From: Shewanella basaltis
GTDB taxonomy: Bacteria; Pseudomonadota; Gammaproteobacteria; Enterobacterales; Shewanellaceae
Direction: 5' to 3'
Assembly (NCBI RefSeq): GCF_023283885.1
Contig: NZ_JAKILA010000003.1
Span: 62,001 to 126,000 of the forward strand
DNA: 64,000 nucleotides
Shown here: piece by piece, positions 1 to 9,565 of the stretch
How positions within the stretch are numbered: position 1 is the first letter of the stretch
How the letters are laid out: each line of letters starts with the position of its first letter
The notes under the pieces: generated by a model
Databases searched by the model: none
Told to the model about the DNA's origin: nothing
What the model saw: the letters and a program-made list of their open reading frames with translations, nothing else
Made by a program: the position numbers and the translations under genes

Positions 1-224
1 GTATTGCCGATGCTTATGAGCGTTTACTACTAGAGGCCATGTTAGGCAACCAAGCTTTGTTTGTGCGTCGTGACGAGGTAGAGCAAGCCTGGAAGTGGGT
101 TGACGGGATTATTCAATCCTGGGAACAAAGCGGTGAAAAACCAAAGCCTTATCCAGCTGGTACTTGGGGACCAGTAGCGTCGGTGGCATTAATTACCAAA
201 GACGGTCGTTCGTGGGACGAGTAA
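1..224 (+). CDS. zwf: Glucose-6-phosphate 1-dehydrogenase, C-terminal part (cut by window start)
   Basis: Only the last 73 or so codons are inside the window; the reading frame is open from base 3 and ends with TAA at 222-224. The enzyme oxidises glucose-6-phosphate to 6-phosphogluconolactone with NAD(P)+. The visible tail has the typical end of the family: a [12 protein letters not shown] stretch, then [15 protein letters not shown], then a YPAGTWGP segment. The call is supported by the next gene, pgl, which acts on its product and begins 9 bases after the stop. The first gene of a zwf-pgl-edd-eda operon. The N-terminal NADP-binding domain and the promoter lie outside the window. Confidence 0.93.
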   Translation, partial: IADAYERLLLEAMLGNQALFVRRDEVEQAWKWVDGIIQSWEQSGEKPKPYPAGTWGPVASVALITKDGRSWDE

Positions 225-233
225 GGAGCAGAT

Positions 234-932
234 ATGATTAAAGAAACCGTATTTAAGTCGTTTGATTCGCCCGCCGATCTTGAAGCCAAGCTTGCTGATA
301 AGATTGCCAAGCAGTTACAAGATGCTGTTGATACACGCGGAAAAGCCAGTTTAGTGGTGTCGGGTGGTTCAACGCCACTTAAATTATTTAAACTGTTAAG
401 CCAAAAGTTGGTTGACTGGAGCGATGTATACATCACCTTAGCCGACGAGCGTTGGGTTAATGCCGATGAACAAGACTCAAACGAAAGGTTAGTTCGCGAG
501 CACTTATTGCAAAATCGTGCAGCCAGCGCAAAATTTCGTGGCCTAAAAAATATGTTCGCCACTCCTGAAGCGGGCTGCGATATGACCAGTGAGTCATTAG
601 CAAATTTTCCACGTCCGTTTGATGTGGTAGTGCTTGGTATGGGAACTGACGGTCACACCTGTTCATGGTTTCCGTGCAGCGCCGAGCTCGACAATGCGCT
701 GACCACAAAAGATTTATGTGCTGCTGTTAATCCTACAACAGCCCCACATGCTCGAATTACGTTATCTAAAGATGCCATTTTAAATAGTCGCCAAATTTAT
801 TTGCATCTTGTCGGTGAGCCAAAATTAACTGTATATCATCAAGCACTTGAAAATGATGATGTTTCCAAAATGCCCATTAGAGCCGTATTAGCGCAGCGTA
901 AAACGCCCGTTGATGTGTTCTATAGCGCGTAA
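234..932 (+). CDS. pgl: 6-phosphogluconolactonase
   Basis: Hydrolyses 6-phosphogluconolactone to 6-phosphogluconate in the cytosol, the step between Zwf and Edd. The 232-residue length is normal for the DevB/SOL-type family. Visible signatures are [10 protein letters not shown] near residue 45, the LADERWV segment near residue 65 with a following SNERL, and [13 protein letters not shown] near residue 135, which form the sugar-phosphate pocket. The start has a good Shine-Dalgarno (AAGGAG) about 6 bases upstream, 9 bases after zwf. The stop is 11 bases before edd, so co-transcription is likely. Confidence 0.95.
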   Translation: MIKETVFKSFDSPADLEAKLADKIAKQLQDAVDTRGKASLVVSGGSTPLKLFKLLSQKLVDWSDVYITLADERWVNADEQDSNERLVREHLLQNRAASAKFRGLKNMFATPEAGCDMTSESLANFPRPFDVVVLGMGTDGHTCSWFPCSAELDNALTTKDLCAAVNPTTAPHARITLSKDAILNSRQIYLHLVGEPKLTVYHQALENDDVSKMPIRAVLAQRKTPVDVFYSA

Positions 933-943
933 GGAGTTTTACC

Positions 944-2770
944 ATGCATTCTGTAGTACAAACCGTTACTGATAGGATTATTGCTCGCAGCCAACAATCG
1001 CGTTCAAATTATTTATCAGCTTTAAACGATGCAAAAGCTAAAGGCGTTCATCGCAGTGCGTTAAGTTGTGGCAACCTTGCTCATGGTTTTGCCGCTTGTC
1101 AGCCTGCGGAGAAAGAGTCTTTACGTCAACTGACAAAAGCCAACATCGGAATTGTGACCGCATTTAACGATATGTTATCGGCTCACCAACCATACGAAAC
1201 CTATCCAAACATGCTAAAACAAGCGTGTATGGATGTGGGCAGTGTTGCTCAGGTTGCCGCGGGTGTGCCAGCCATGTGTGACGGTGTGACTCAAGGCCAG
1301 CCTGGCATGGAGTTAAGTTTATTAAGCCGCGAAGTGATTGCCATGTCTACCGCGGTTGGCTTATCGCACAACATGTTTGATGGTGCATTGTTACTTGGTA
1401 TTTGTGACAAAATCGTACCAGGTTTACTGATTGGTGCATTGAGCTTTGGTCATTTACCTATGTTATTTGTGCCAGCTGGCCCAATGAAATCAGGTATTCC
1501 AAACAAAGAAAAAGCCCGTGTTCGCCAGCAGTTTGCTCAAGGTAAGGTTGATCGCGCTGCATTACTTGAGGCCGAATCAAAGTCTTACCACAGTGCAGGT
1601 ACTTGTACTTTTTACGGTACCGCTAACTCTAACCAGTTAATGTTAGAAGTGATGGGCTTACAGCTACCGGGGTCATCGTTTGTAAACCCAGATGATCCTT
1701 TACGTGACGAGTTAAGCAAAATGGCCGCTAAGCAAGTGTGTCGTTTAACGTCAATGGGCACGCAATATACGCCAATTGGTGAAGTGGTTAACGAAAAGTC
1801 AGTTGTTAACGGCATCGTAGCCTTATTAGCAACCGGCGGTTCAACTAACTTAACCATGCACATTGTTGCCATTGCTCGTGCAGCAGGCATTATCGTTAAC
1901 TGGGATGACTTTTCTGACTTATCTGCCGCGGTACCATTGTTAGCTCGTGTTTATCCAAATGGTCATGCAGATATTAACCATTTCCATGCCGCTGGCGGTA
2001 TGGCCTTGTTGGTTAAAGAATTACTCGATGGTGGTTTGATCCACGAAGATGTTAATACTGTTGCCGGTTACGGTTTACGTCGTTACACCCAAGAGCCTCG
2101 TATTATCGATGGCGAGTTAAAGTGGGTTGAGGGCGTGACTGAATCGTTAGACAAAGAAGTATTAACCCATCTTGATTCGCCTTTCCAAAGCAACGGTGGC
2201 TTAACCTTACTTAAAGGCAACCTAGGCCGTGCGGTGATTAAGGTATCGGCAGTGCCTGCGGGCAATCGTGTCATCGAAGCTCCTGCTGTAGTGATTAACG
2301 ATCAAAACGAAATTGATGCCTTGTTTAAATCTGGTTCATTAGATCGTGATTGTGTTGTTGTGGTTAAAGGCCAAGGCCCTAAAGCCAATGGTATGCCTGA
2401 ACTGCATAAACTCACGCCATTTTTAGGAACCCTACAAGACAAAGGGTTTAGAGTTGCATTAGTGACCGACGGCCGTATGTCTGGCGCATCAGGTAAAGTC
2501 CCAGCTGCCATTCACTTAACGCCAGAAGCCTTAGACGGCGGCTTAATTGCCAAAGTTCAAGATGGCGATATGATCCGGATCGATGCGACTACAGGTGAAT
2601 TAACCCTGTTAGTTGACGAGAAAACGCTTGCAAACCGCACCGCAGGGATTGTGGACTTACACCATTCAGCGTACGGCATGGGCCGTGAATTGTTTGGTGC
2701 GTTACGTCGCAGCTTAAGTAGCCCAGAAACAGGTGCTCGCAGCACTAGCGCGATTGATGAATTATATTAA
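944..2770 (+). CDS. edd: Phosphogluconate dehydratase (Entner-Doudoroff)
   Basis: Dehydrates 6-phosphogluconate to 2-keto-3-deoxy-6-phosphogluconate. It is a 608-residue member of the IlvD/Edd family, the expected length for Edd rather than the shorter IlvD. Family hallmarks are visible: [19 protein letters not shown] near residue 110, GICDKIVPG near 155, [14 protein letters not shown] near 215 and the C-terminal [18 protein letters not shown] near 510. The conserved cysteines in the first three are candidates for the iron-sulfur cluster ligands. It sits between pgl and eda with short gaps, as in other Shewanella. Start preceded by GTAAGGAG. Confidence 0.97.
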   Translation: MHSVVQTVTDRIIARSQQSRSNYLSALNDAKAKGVHRSALSCGNLAHGFAACQPAEKESLRQLTKANIGIVTAFNDMLSAHQPYETYPNMLKQACMDVGSVAQVAAGVPAMCDGVTQGQPGMELSLLSREVIAMSTAVGLSHNMFDGALLLGICDKIVPGLLIGALSFGHLPMLFVPAGPMKSGIPNKEKARVRQQFAQGKVDRAALLEAESKSYHSAGTCTFYGTANSNQLMLEVMGLQLPGSSFVNPDDPLRDELSKMAAKQVCRLTSMGTQYTPIGEVVNEKSVVNGIVALLATGGSTNLTMHIVAIARAAGIIVNWDDFSDLSAAVPLLARVYPNGHADINHFHAAGGMALLVKELLDGGLIHEDVNTVAGYGLRRYTQEPRIIDGELKWVEGVTESLDKEVLTHLDSPFQSNGGLTLLKGNLGRAVIKVSAVPAGNRVIEAPAVVINDQNEIDALFKSGSLDRDCVVVVKGQGPKANGMPELHKLTPFLGTLQDKGFRVALVTDGRMSGASGKVPAAIHLTPEALDGGLIAKVQDGDMIRIDATTGELTLLVDEKTLANRTAGIVDLHHSAYGMGRELFGALRRSLSSPETGARSTSAIDELY

Positions 2771-2790
2771 AAATAAAGGAAGTCGGTAAC

Positions 2791-3435
2791 ATGATTGAAC
2801 CTAATAACTGGTTACTTCAACCACAAGAAGTGTTTAAACGTAGCCCAGTAGTTCCGGTTATGGTGATAAACAAACTAGAGCATGCTGTGCCTTTAGCGAA
2901 AGCTTTAGTTGCCGGTGGGATCAGTGTTTTAGAAGTGACGTTACGTACTCCTTGTGCACTCGAAGCGATAGCAAAAATTGCGAAAGAAGTACCAGAAGCC
3001 CTTGTCGGTGCTGGCACGATTTTAAACGAAACTCAGCTTAACCAGGCAGTGGCAGCAGGTTCGCAGTTTATTATCACACCAGGTGCTACGGTTGATTTAT
3101 TAAAAGCGGCGAAAAAGGGTAAAGTGCCTTTAATTCCAGGTATTGCCAGTATTTCTGAAATCATGGTGGGAATGGAGTTAGGTTACACTCACTTTAAATT
3201 TTTCCCTGCAGAAGCATCTGGCGGTGTGAATGCACTTAAGTCATTCTCTGGTCCGCTAGCAGACATTCGTTTTTGCCCAACAGGCGGCATTAGCCCAGCC
3301 ACTTACAAAGACTACTTGGCACTGCCAAATGTTGATTGTATTGGCGGCAGCTGGATTGCTCCAACCGATGCTGTAGACAATGAAGAATGGGATCGTATTA
3401 CGCAGTTATGTAAAGACGCGCTAGCCGCGCTTTAA
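2791..3435 (+). CDS. eda: 2-keto-3-deoxy-6-phosphogluconate aldolase
   Basis: Class I aldolase that splits KDPG into pyruvate and glyceraldehyde-3-phosphate, the last Entner-Doudoroff step. The 214-residue length is standard. Visible signatures: [19 protein letters not shown] at the N-terminus, [14 protein letters not shown] near residue 50 with the catalytic Glu, [11 protein letters not shown] near 75, and [13 protein letters not shown] near 135 carrying the Schiff-base lysine, then FCPTGGI near 165. It starts 20 bases after edd and is followed by a strong terminator, so it closes the operon. Confidence 0.96.
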   Translation: MIEPNNWLLQPQEVFKRSPVVPVMVINKLEHAVPLAKALVAGGISVLEVTLRTPCALEAIAKIAKEVPEALVGAGTILNETQLNQAVAAGSQFIITPGATVDLLKAAKKGKVPLIPGIASISEIMVGMELGYTHFKFFPAEASGGVNALKSFSGPLADIRFCPTGGISPATYKDYLALPNVDCIGGSWIAPTDAVDNEEWDRITQLCKDALAAL

Positions 3436-3461
3436 TTAACCTTGTAATGACATCACGTTAA

Positions 3462-3487
3462 AAACCAGCTAATTAGCTGGTTTTTTT
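3462..3487 (+). terminator. Rho-independent terminator after eda
   Basis: AAACCAGCTAATTAGCTGGTTT is a fully self-complementary stem, followed directly by a T run to 3487. It lies 26 bases after the eda stop and ends the zwf-pgl-edd-eda transcript. Confidence 0.85.
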
Positions 3488-3639
3488 ATGGTTTTTTGTT
3501 TCATATAGTTGCTAGCATATGGCCTACGGCGTCAGTCGCAGAAAGCCATCAGTAAAGTCGAGTCAGGGTAACTGTTTATAAAATGAAGTATTGGTAAAAT
3601 CAGTCTAAGCATCATCAAATTCACATCACAGGAATAAGC

Positions 3640-4332
3640 ATGAAAACCATTGGCATGATTGGCGGTATGAGCTGGGAGTCAACGCTAAGCTATTATCAGG
3701 CGATTAACCAGGGGGTTAAGGCAGCTTTAGGTGGCTTACATTCAGCGAAGGTGTGTTTGTACAGCGTCGATTTTGCTGAAATTGAAGCTTTGCAACATCA
3801 AGGGAGATGGGATGTAACTGCCAACATATTAGCTGATGCTGCGCTAGCGGTTGAAGCCGGTGGCGCTGATTTTGTACTGATTTGTACCAATACCATGCAC
3901 AAAGTGGCTGATGAGATACAGGCAAGAATTTCGATCCCGATTTTGCATATTGCTGATGCGACTGCCAATGCACTACTGGCCGATGGCATCACTAAAGTGG
4001 GTTTGTTAGGCACTCGCTTTACCATGGAACAAGACTTTTACAAACGCAAGATTAGCGATAATTACCCCATTGAAGTGATTGTGCCCAGTGCCGATGACCA
4101 AACGCAAATTCACGACGTGATATATCAAGAATTGTGTTTAGGAAAGATTAACCCAAAATCACGAGAGGCTTATTTAACCATTATTGATAAGTTGTTTGCT
4201 CAAGGCGCGCAAGCGGTGATTTTAGGCTGCACTGAAATTGCCTTGTTAGTGCAGCAACAACACACTCAAGTCCCCTTATATGACACTACTCAAATCCATG
4301 CTAACAGTGCAGTATCGTTAGCATTAACATAA
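3640..4332 (+). CDS. Aspartate/glutamate racemase family protein
   Basis: A 230-residue member of the Asp/Glu racemase superfamily (YgeA type). It begins with MKTIGMIGGMSWESTLSYY, the classic N-terminus of this group. The two catalytic cysteines of the family are present, in ICTNTMHK near residue 85 and in LGCTEIALL near residue 195, so two-base racemisation of an acidic or related amino acid is plausible. The substrate cannot be read from sequence. The start has a Shine-Dalgarno (AGGAA) at good spacing. The gene appears monocistronic, convergent with adhE and separated from it by a terminator hairpin. Confidence 0.88.
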   Translation: MKTIGMIGGMSWESTLSYYQAINQGVKAALGGLHSAKVCLYSVDFAEIEALQHQGRWDVTANILADAALAVEAGGADFVLICTNTMHKVADEIQARISIPILHIADATANALLADGITKVGLLGTRFTMEQDFYKRKISDNYPIEVIVPSADDQTQIHDVIYQELCLGKINPKSREAYLTIIDKLFAQGAQAVILGCTEIALLVQQQHTQVPLYDTTQIHANSAVSLALT

Positions 4333-4365
4333 AAACGCCTTAAGCGCTGTGCAATTAAGGCGTTT
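4333..4365. terminator. Terminator hairpin between racemase gene and adhE
   Basis: AAACGCCTTAA pairs with TTAAGGCGTTT across an 11-base loop. It lies between two convergent genes and could serve both, although the T runs are short on each strand. Confidence 0.7.
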
Positions 4366-4384
4366 GTATTACCGTTTATATAGA

Positions 4385-6982
4385 TTAGTCTTTATAAGCG
4401 CGGCCATAGAAGCTGTCTAATAGCACTTGTTTAATCTCGCTAATGAGTGGGTAGCGAGGGTTAGCACCTGTACATTGATCGTCAAACGCATCTTCTGCTA
4501 ACTCGTCTAACTTGGCGATAAAGTCAGCTTCGTTAACGCCGGCTTCTTGAATAGAGGCGGGGATCCCAATGACCTTCTTAAGCTCTTCGATTTTCTCAAT
4601 GAGCTTTTCCACTTTTTGCTCATCTGTTTTACCACCTAACTTTAAGTGCTCACTAATGGCAGCATAACGACACAATGCTTTAGGGCGATCATATTGACTG
4701 AACGCTGCTTGCTTGGTTGGCATGTCTGTGGCGTTAAAACGAATCACGTTAGTGATGAGCAAGGCATTAGCTAAACCATGGGCCAAGTGGAACTCAGCAC
4801 CTAATTTGTGCGCCATTGAGTGACAGACTCCCAAGAACGCGTTGGCAAAGGCAATACCGGCAATGGTGGCGCCGTTATGGACTTTCTCACGGGCGATAGG
4901 GGCTTTTGCGCCTAGCTCATACGCGTCTGGTAAGTATTTGACCAGTAAATCGAGTGCTTGTAATGCCTGGCCGTCACTGTATTCGTTTGCCATTACACTG
5001 ACATAGGCTTCTAATGCGTGCGTTACTGCGTCAATACCGCCAAAGGCCGTTAATGACTTAGGCATGTCCATTACTAGGTTTGGATCAACAATGGCCATAC
5101 TTGGTGTGAGTTCATAGTCTGCAATGGGGTACTTTATACCTGTTTCTTCATCTGTGACTACCGCAAAAGGGGTCACTTCTGAGCCTGTGCCTGATGTGGT
5201 TGGTATGGCCACCATTTTGGCTTTACGGCCCATTTTAGGGAATTTATAAATACGCTTACGAATGTCCATAAAGCGCAGGGCTAAATCAGCAAAATCAACA
5301 TCTGGGTGTTCGTACATCACCCAAATGATTTTGGCAGCATCCATAGGTGAGCCGCCACCTAATGCAATAATCACATCCGGTTGGAAGCTTTGTGCTACTT
5401 TTGCACCTTGACGGACAATGGCCAATGTTGGGTCAGCTTCAACTTCGTAAAACACTTCGGTTTCTAATCCTTGTGCTTTTAATATCTTTAACGTTTCGTT
5501 GCAATAGCCATTATTAAACAAAAATTTATCGGTAATGATTAACGCACGTTTTTTGTCGCTTATTTCTTCAAGGGCAATCGGTAAACTGCCACGGCGGAAG
5601 TAGATTGATGATGGAAGCTTGTGCCACAACATGTTTTCAGCCCTCTTAGCGACCATTTTTTTGTTGATTAAGTGGCTTGGGCCAACGTTTTCTGAAATTG
5701 AGTTACCGCCCCATGAACCACAACCTAAGGTTAACGATGGTGCTAACTTAAAGTTGTATAAATCACCAATGCCGCCTTGTGAGGCTGGGGTATTAATTAA
5801 AATTCGTGCGGTTTTCATCCTAAAACCAAAGGCTTTAACTCGTGCTTGTTGGGTATCTTGATCGGTATATAAGCCAGAGGTGTGGCCAATGCCGCCTAAA
5901 GTGACTAATGCTTCAGCTTTGTCCATCGCGTTATTAAAATCTTTGGCTTTATACATGCCCAATAATGGTGATAGCTTTTCATGGGCGAAAGCTTCGGCAT
6001 CATTAATGTCTGTGACTTCACCAATTAATACTTTGGTGTGGTTTGGTACTGTGATACCTGCCATAAGGGCAATATTGACTGCACTTTGGCCAACGATGTC
6101 AGCGTTTAGGCCGCCATTTTTAAGGATGACATTTTGCATTGCGGTGGTTTCGGCTTTAGATAACATATAGCCGCCGTGGTGAGCAAAGCGCTCTTTTACT
6201 TGTTTATAGATGCTTTCGACAACGATAACGGCTTGCTCAGAGGCGCATACCACACCGTTATCAAAGGTTTTAGACATTAAAATGGAGCTGACGGCGCGTT
6301 TAATGTCTGCGGTTTCATCAATCACAATTGGCGTATTTCCGGCACCAACACCAATGGCAGGTTTGCCAGAAGAGTAGGCGGCCTTTACCATGCCTGGGCC
6401 ACCGGTGGCCAAGATTAAGTTAATTTTTTCATGGGTCATTAATTGATTAGACAGTGCCACACTGGGTTGATCTATCCAGCCAATAATGTCTTTTGGTGCG
6501 CCTGCCGCGACAGCGGCATCGAGTACAATTTTCGCTGCGGTTGTGGTTGAGTTTTTGGCTCTTGGGTGCGGCGAAAAGATAATGCCGTTGCGGGTTTTTA
6601 AGCTAATAAGCGCTTTAAATATTGCTGTTGATGTTGGGTTAGTTGTGGGCACAATTCCACAAATAATCCCCACAGGCTCGGCAATGGTGATGGTGCCAAA
6701 GGTTAAGTCTTCGGCCAAAATACCGCAGGTTTTTTCATCTTTGTATTTGTTATAAATGTATTCTGAAGCAAAGTGATTTTTAATGACTTTGTCTTCAAGC
6801 ACGCCCATTCCGGTTTCAGTTGCCGCCATTTTGGCTAAAGAGATACGGGCATCGGCAGCAGCAAATGCGGCGGCCCTAAAGATTTTATCAACTTGCTCTT
6901 GGCTAAAATTAGCAAATTGGGCTTGTGCTTTGGCAACACGTTCTACCAATAGATCAAGCTCTTGAGTGTTGGTGACTGTCAT
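4385..6982 (-). CDS. adhE: Bifunctional acetaldehyde-CoA / alcohol dehydrogenase
   Basis: Reduces acetyl-CoA to acetaldehyde and then ethanol with NADH during fermentation. It is a fusion of an aldehyde dehydrogenase domain (about residues 1-440) and an iron-dependent alcohol dehydrogenase domain (about 450-865). The ALDH catalytic Cys is in NGVVCASEQAV near residue 245. The ADH half has GGGSPMDAAK for NAD binding and candidate Fe ligands in GGIDAVTHALEAY and GVCHSMAHKLG...FHLAHG. The 865-residue length is slightly under the 891 of E. coli. Start is preceded by AGAGGA. Upstream DNA holds two HexR-like palindromes and an FNR-like site, consistent with control by carbon flux and oxygen. Confidence 0.97.
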   Translation of the reverse strand: MTVTNTQELDLLVERVAKAQAQFANFSQEQVDKIFRAAAFAAADARISLAKMAATETGMGVLEDKVIKNHFASEYIYNKYKDEKTCGILAEDLTFGTITIAEPVGIICGIVPTTNPTSTAIFKALISLKTRNGIIFSPHPRAKNSTTTAAKIVLDAAVAAGAPKDIIGWIDQPSVALSNQLMTHEKINLILATGGPGMVKAAYSSGKPAIGVGAGNTPIVIDETADIKRAVSSILMSKTFDNGVVCASEQAVIVVESIYKQVKERFAHHGGYMLSKAETTAMQNVILKNGGLNADIVGQSAVNIALMAGITVPNHTKVLIGEVTDINDAEAFAHEKLSPLLGMYKAKDFNNAMDKAEALVTLGGIGHTSGLYTDQDTQQARVKAFGFRMKTARILINTPASQGGIGDLYNFKLAPSLTLGCGSWGGNSISENVGPSHLINKKMVAKRAENMLWHKLPSSIYFRRGSLPIALEEISDKKRALIITDKFLFNNGYCNETLKILKAQGLETEVFYEVEADPTLAIVRQGAKVAQSFQPDVIIALGGGSPMDAAKIIWVMYEHPDVDFADLALRFMDIRKRIYKFPKMGRKAKMVAIPTTSGTGSEVTPFAVVTDEETGIKYPIADYELTPSMAIVDPNLVMDMPKSLTAFGGIDAVTHALEAYVSVMANEYSDGQALQALDLLVKYLPDAYELGAKAPIAREKVHNGATIAGIAFANAFLGVCHSMAHKLGAEFHLAHGLANALLITNVIRFNATDMPTKQAAFSQYDRPKALCRYAAISEHLKLGGKTDEQKVEKLIEKIEELKKVIGIPASIQEAGVNEADFIAKLDELAEDAFDDQCTGANPRYPLISEIKQVLLDSFYGRAYKD

Positions 6983-7031
6983 GATGGTTTCCTCTAAAAA
7001 TATTCAGCAAATTGTTTTGCAAAACATTCTT

Positions 7032-7047
7032 TGTAAATAAAATTACA
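7032..7047. promoter_or_regulatory. HexR-like palindrome upstream of adhE (proximal)
   Basis: TGTAAATAAAATTACA is a near-perfect palindrome with TGTAA/TTACA ends, 50 bases upstream of the adhE start. It resembles the TGTAAT-N3-ATTACA operator of HexR, the KDPG-sensing regulator of central carbon metabolism in Shewanella, but the centre is one base longer. The assignment is inferred from the pattern. Confidence 0.55.
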
Positions 7048-7095
7048 GCCTTAGGGGCCTTAATGCTGTGATCCTGACCACACAAACACCATAAA

Positions 7096-7110
7096 TGTAA
7101 TTTTATTACG
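7096..7110. promoter_or_regulatory. HexR-like palindrome upstream of adhE (distal)
   Basis: TGTAATTTTATTACG matches TGTAAT-N3-ATTACA at all but the last half-site base. It lies 49 bp upstream of the proximal copy; two similar sites in one promoter region support real regulation. Confidence 0.6.
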
Positions 7111-7437
7111 TAATTTTGATAGGTCAGCTGACTTAATTTCCCATTGCTATCAGTGAATGTTTGACGATCACACATAACGGCCGTTAACGAATGTGACAGC
7201 TAATGCTAACTGTGCTTGTTAACACTTCAATGACATGCAGACAATCTGTTATCAAGCTTGCCAAATTAGATTGTTTTATTAAAAAAACTGAGTGATTTTA
7301 GCTAAATAAAAATCACATCAAAGCCCTAAGATTAGCTAATAAAAACAATATTACATTGAATTTAAATAACATTTTATTATCGCAAAACCTACATAAGCAA
7401 CAGCTAAAGCTTGTTTTGCTCATTTAATGTGAGAAAT

Positions 7438-7451
7438 GTGATTGACATCAA
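7438..7451. promoter_or_regulatory. FNR/EtrA-like site
   Basis: GTGATTGACATCAA matches the FNR consensus TTGAT-N4-ATCAA at 9 of 10 defined bases. The left half also reads as a CRP half-site (TGTGA). It is 456 bases upstream of adhE and 209 bases upstream of the HAD gene, so which promoter it serves is open. Confidence 0.45.
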
Positions 7452-7659
7452 TATAGAGAAGAGGGAATATGTTGGTTGTGAGCATTTGCTCTTGTATCGG
7501 GCAAATGTTTACCGGTTGGTTGTAAAATACGTAATCATCTTGGATAAAAAGTGCTGTTGCTCGATTTTCTATCAGTAAAGGCTGTTTAACTGTGGGGTGT
7601 TAGGTCAAAAACCAATGTAATATAGTGTGTCAATTTACTTGGTTTAATAAGGCTGGTTT

Positions 7660-8331
7660 ATGGTTTTAAGCCCACAATTAGTTATTTTCGATTGCGACGG
7701 TGTTGTTATCGACAGTGAAGTGATTAGTGCAAATGTGTTGATCGACAAGCTAGCACTGCTAGGCGCAGACATTGATATGGCATTTGTTCAGCAACATTTT
7801 TTAGGTTGCCAATTTGCCACCGTAGCAGAGAAGATTAAGCATTTATTGTCGATTTCGTTGCCTGATGATTTTGAACACCAATACCGAGAGCAACTTTTAA
7901 TCGCATTTGAGCATGACTTAACCGTGACACAAGGGGTTAAGGATGTGTTAGCAAGGCTGGATGTTCCTTGTTGTATTGCAACAAGCAGTAGTTTAGCGCG
8001 AACAACTAAAGCCTTGTCTGTGGTGGGGCTAACTGATGTATTTGCTGGGCGTGTTTTTACTGCTAGCGATGTTAAGCACGGCAAACCTGCACCGGATTTA
8101 TTTTTACATGCAGCAAACTGCATGGGGGTGGCTCCCGAGCATTGTTTAGTCATTGAAGACAGTTTTTTTGGCGTGTCGGCTGCTGTGGCTGCAAAAATGC
8201 CGGTGATTCATTATGTTGGTGGTGGGCATATTAGTGCGCAAGCACATCCTGTAGCAACAGCCTACCCACAAGTTCCAGTGTTAACTCACTGGAATATTTT
8301 TGCACATTTAGTGCCAAACATAATGCGTTAA
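7660..8331 (+). CDS. HAD-superfamily phosphatase/phosphoglucomutase-like protein
   Basis: A 223-residue HAD hydrolase of the beta-phosphoglucomutase/phosphatase subgroup. Motif I is FDCDGVVIDSE near residue 10, with the nucleophile and acid Asp pair. Motif II is CIATSSS near residue 105. Motif III/IV is KHGKPAPDLFLHAA followed by LVIEDSFFGVSAA near residue 165. Such proteins act on small sugar phosphates. Its place directly before the SorC regulator (21 bases) and the mannitol-type genes suggests a sugar-phosphate phosphatase, perhaps for detoxification or repair, but the substrate is not readable. AAGG lies about 7 bases before the ATG. Confidence 0.8.
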   Translation: MVLSPQLVIFDCDGVVIDSEVISANVLIDKLALLGADIDMAFVQQHFLGCQFATVAEKIKHLLSISLPDDFEHQYREQLLIAFEHDLTVTQGVKDVLARLDVPCCIATSSSLARTTKALSVVGLTDVFAGRVFTASDVKHGKPAPDLFLHAANCMGVAPEHCLVIEDSFFGVSAAVAAKMPVIHYVGGGHISAQAHPVATAYPQVPVLTHWNIFAHLVPNIMR

Positions 8332-8352
8332 GACTGAATAAAAGGGACTATC

Positions 8353-9324
8353 ATGGACAACAAATCAAATTCGGAATTGGCGCGTTTAGAAGATGCAGCA
8401 AGAGCTGCTTGGCTTTATTATGTCGCGAAAAATACCCAAGATGAAATTGCACAAAAATTAGAAGTATCTAGGCAATCTGCACAGCGCTTAGTCGCGTTAG
8501 CTGTGAGTGAAGGATTAATAAAAGTTCGTTTAGAGCATCCAATCACTAAGTGTATGGAGCTAGGCGAGCAATTGAAAAGCACATTTTCTTTACTAGAATG
8601 TGAAATTGTCCCGAGCGATCCTATTGATAATGCTTCTGTGCATGGTTTAGCACAAACTAGCGCTGCGGTTTTAGAGCGTTATTTAAAATCTGAGCAACCA
8701 AAAACATTGGCATTTGGTACTGGCAGGGCACTGAAAGCATGCATTGATGAATTACCTTCTATGCAGTGTCCGCAACACAAAATTGTCTCGTTATTAGGTA
8801 ACATGATGTCAGACGGTTCAGCGTCTGCATTTGATATTGTCGTTAGCATGTCTAATAGGGTACAGGCTAAACATTACCCAATGCCATTGCCTGTAATTGC
8901 TAATTCGGTTGAAGAGAAAAACTTATTACATGAGTTAACGCCGGTAAAAAGCATTTTGTCTTTAGTTGAACAAGCAGACGCCACTTTTGTTGGTATAGGT
9001 CAAATGAGTGGGCAGTCGCCGCTAATGCTTGATGGCTTTATCAATCAAATGCAATTGAATGAATTAGTTAATGATAGTGCTGCAGGTGAGATTATTAGCT
9101 GGGTATATGATCAGCAAGGTAGATTATTAGATCATCCAATAAATCAGTTGGTAATGAGTTCACCTTTAAAAATTAATGCGAGCAAACCCGTTTATGGTAT
9201 TGCAGCAGGCAACAGCAAGGTAGATGCCATTTTAGGTGCATTGCGAGGTGGATTAATTAATTCGTTGATTACCAATGAATACACAGCTGAGCAAATACTC
9301 CTTAGAGTGAATAAATCTATTTAA
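8353..9324 (+). CDS. SorC/DeoR-family sugar-responsive transcriptional regulator
   Basis: A 323-residue protein with an N-terminal helix-turn-helix at about residues 20-55 (AWLYYVAKNTQDEIAQKL then VSRQSAQRLV) and a C-terminal sugar-phosphate-binding domain of SorC type. TLAFGTGRALKACIDEL and SLLGNMMSDG near residues 115-150, and IAAGNSKVDAILGALRGGLINSLITNE at the end, are typical of that domain, which binds phosphorylated sugars. It lies 21 bases after the HAD gene and before the permease gene, so it is probably the local regulator of this cluster. A 10-bp-arm inverted repeat at 9454-9481 is a candidate operator. Confidence 0.85.
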   Translation: MDNKSNSELARLEDAARAAWLYYVAKNTQDEIAQKLEVSRQSAQRLVALAVSEGLIKVRLEHPITKCMELGEQLKSTFSLLECEIVPSDPIDNASVHGLAQTSAAVLERYLKSEQPKTLAFGTGRALKACIDELPSMQCPQHKIVSLLGNMMSDGSASAFDIVVSMSNRVQAKHYPMPLPVIANSVEEKNLLHELTPVKSILSLVEQADATFVGIGQMSGQSPLMLDGFINQMQLNELVNDSAAGEIISWVYDQQGRLLDHPINQLVMSSPLKINASKPVYGIAAGNSKVDAILGALRGGLINSLITNEYTAEQILLRVNKSI

Positions 9325-9453
9325 TAAGCAAGTTATAGTGAAACACTAAAGTGGTGAGTTAAAGTAAAGCGTTAAAAAAGCGGTAATACAGACAAAAATA
9401 GCGTTAATCAAATTGATAGTGTGGCTCTGCCATAATAATAAAAGAAAATGGGG

Positions 9454-9481
9454 TTATTATTTCAAATTGTAGAAATAATAA
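9454..9481. promoter_or_regulatory. Inverted repeat, candidate operator of the SorC-type regulator
   Basis: TTATTATTTC (9454-9463) and GAAATAATAA (9472-9481) are perfect 10-base inverted arms around an 8-base spacer, 85 bases upstream of the permease start. Its position between the regulator gene and the first transport gene suits an operator; the link to this regulator is inferred. Confidence 0.5.
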
Positions 9482-9565
9482 ATAGATAAAAAGTAAGGTA
9501 TTAATTTTATCATCGTTTCTGGTGAGGGATTAATTCACCTTAATATTAGTAGGAATATAAAAATA

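Larger units (their letters stand above)
6983..7659. other. Intergenic region between divergent adhE and HAD phosphatase genes
   Basis: A 677-base A+T-rich divergent control region without a convincing gene. It holds the two HexR-like palindromes near adhE, an FNR/CRP-like site at 7438-7451 and an inverted repeat (CATTTGC at 7483-7489, GCAAATG at 7501-7507) on the HAD gene side. A 73-codon minus-strand frame at 6954-7175 overlaps the adhE start and looks spurious. Confidence 0.6.

Noticed and set aside
6954..7175. 73-codon minus-strand frame at the adhE start
   Set aside because: It overlaps the adhE start out of frame and covers the HexR-like sites.
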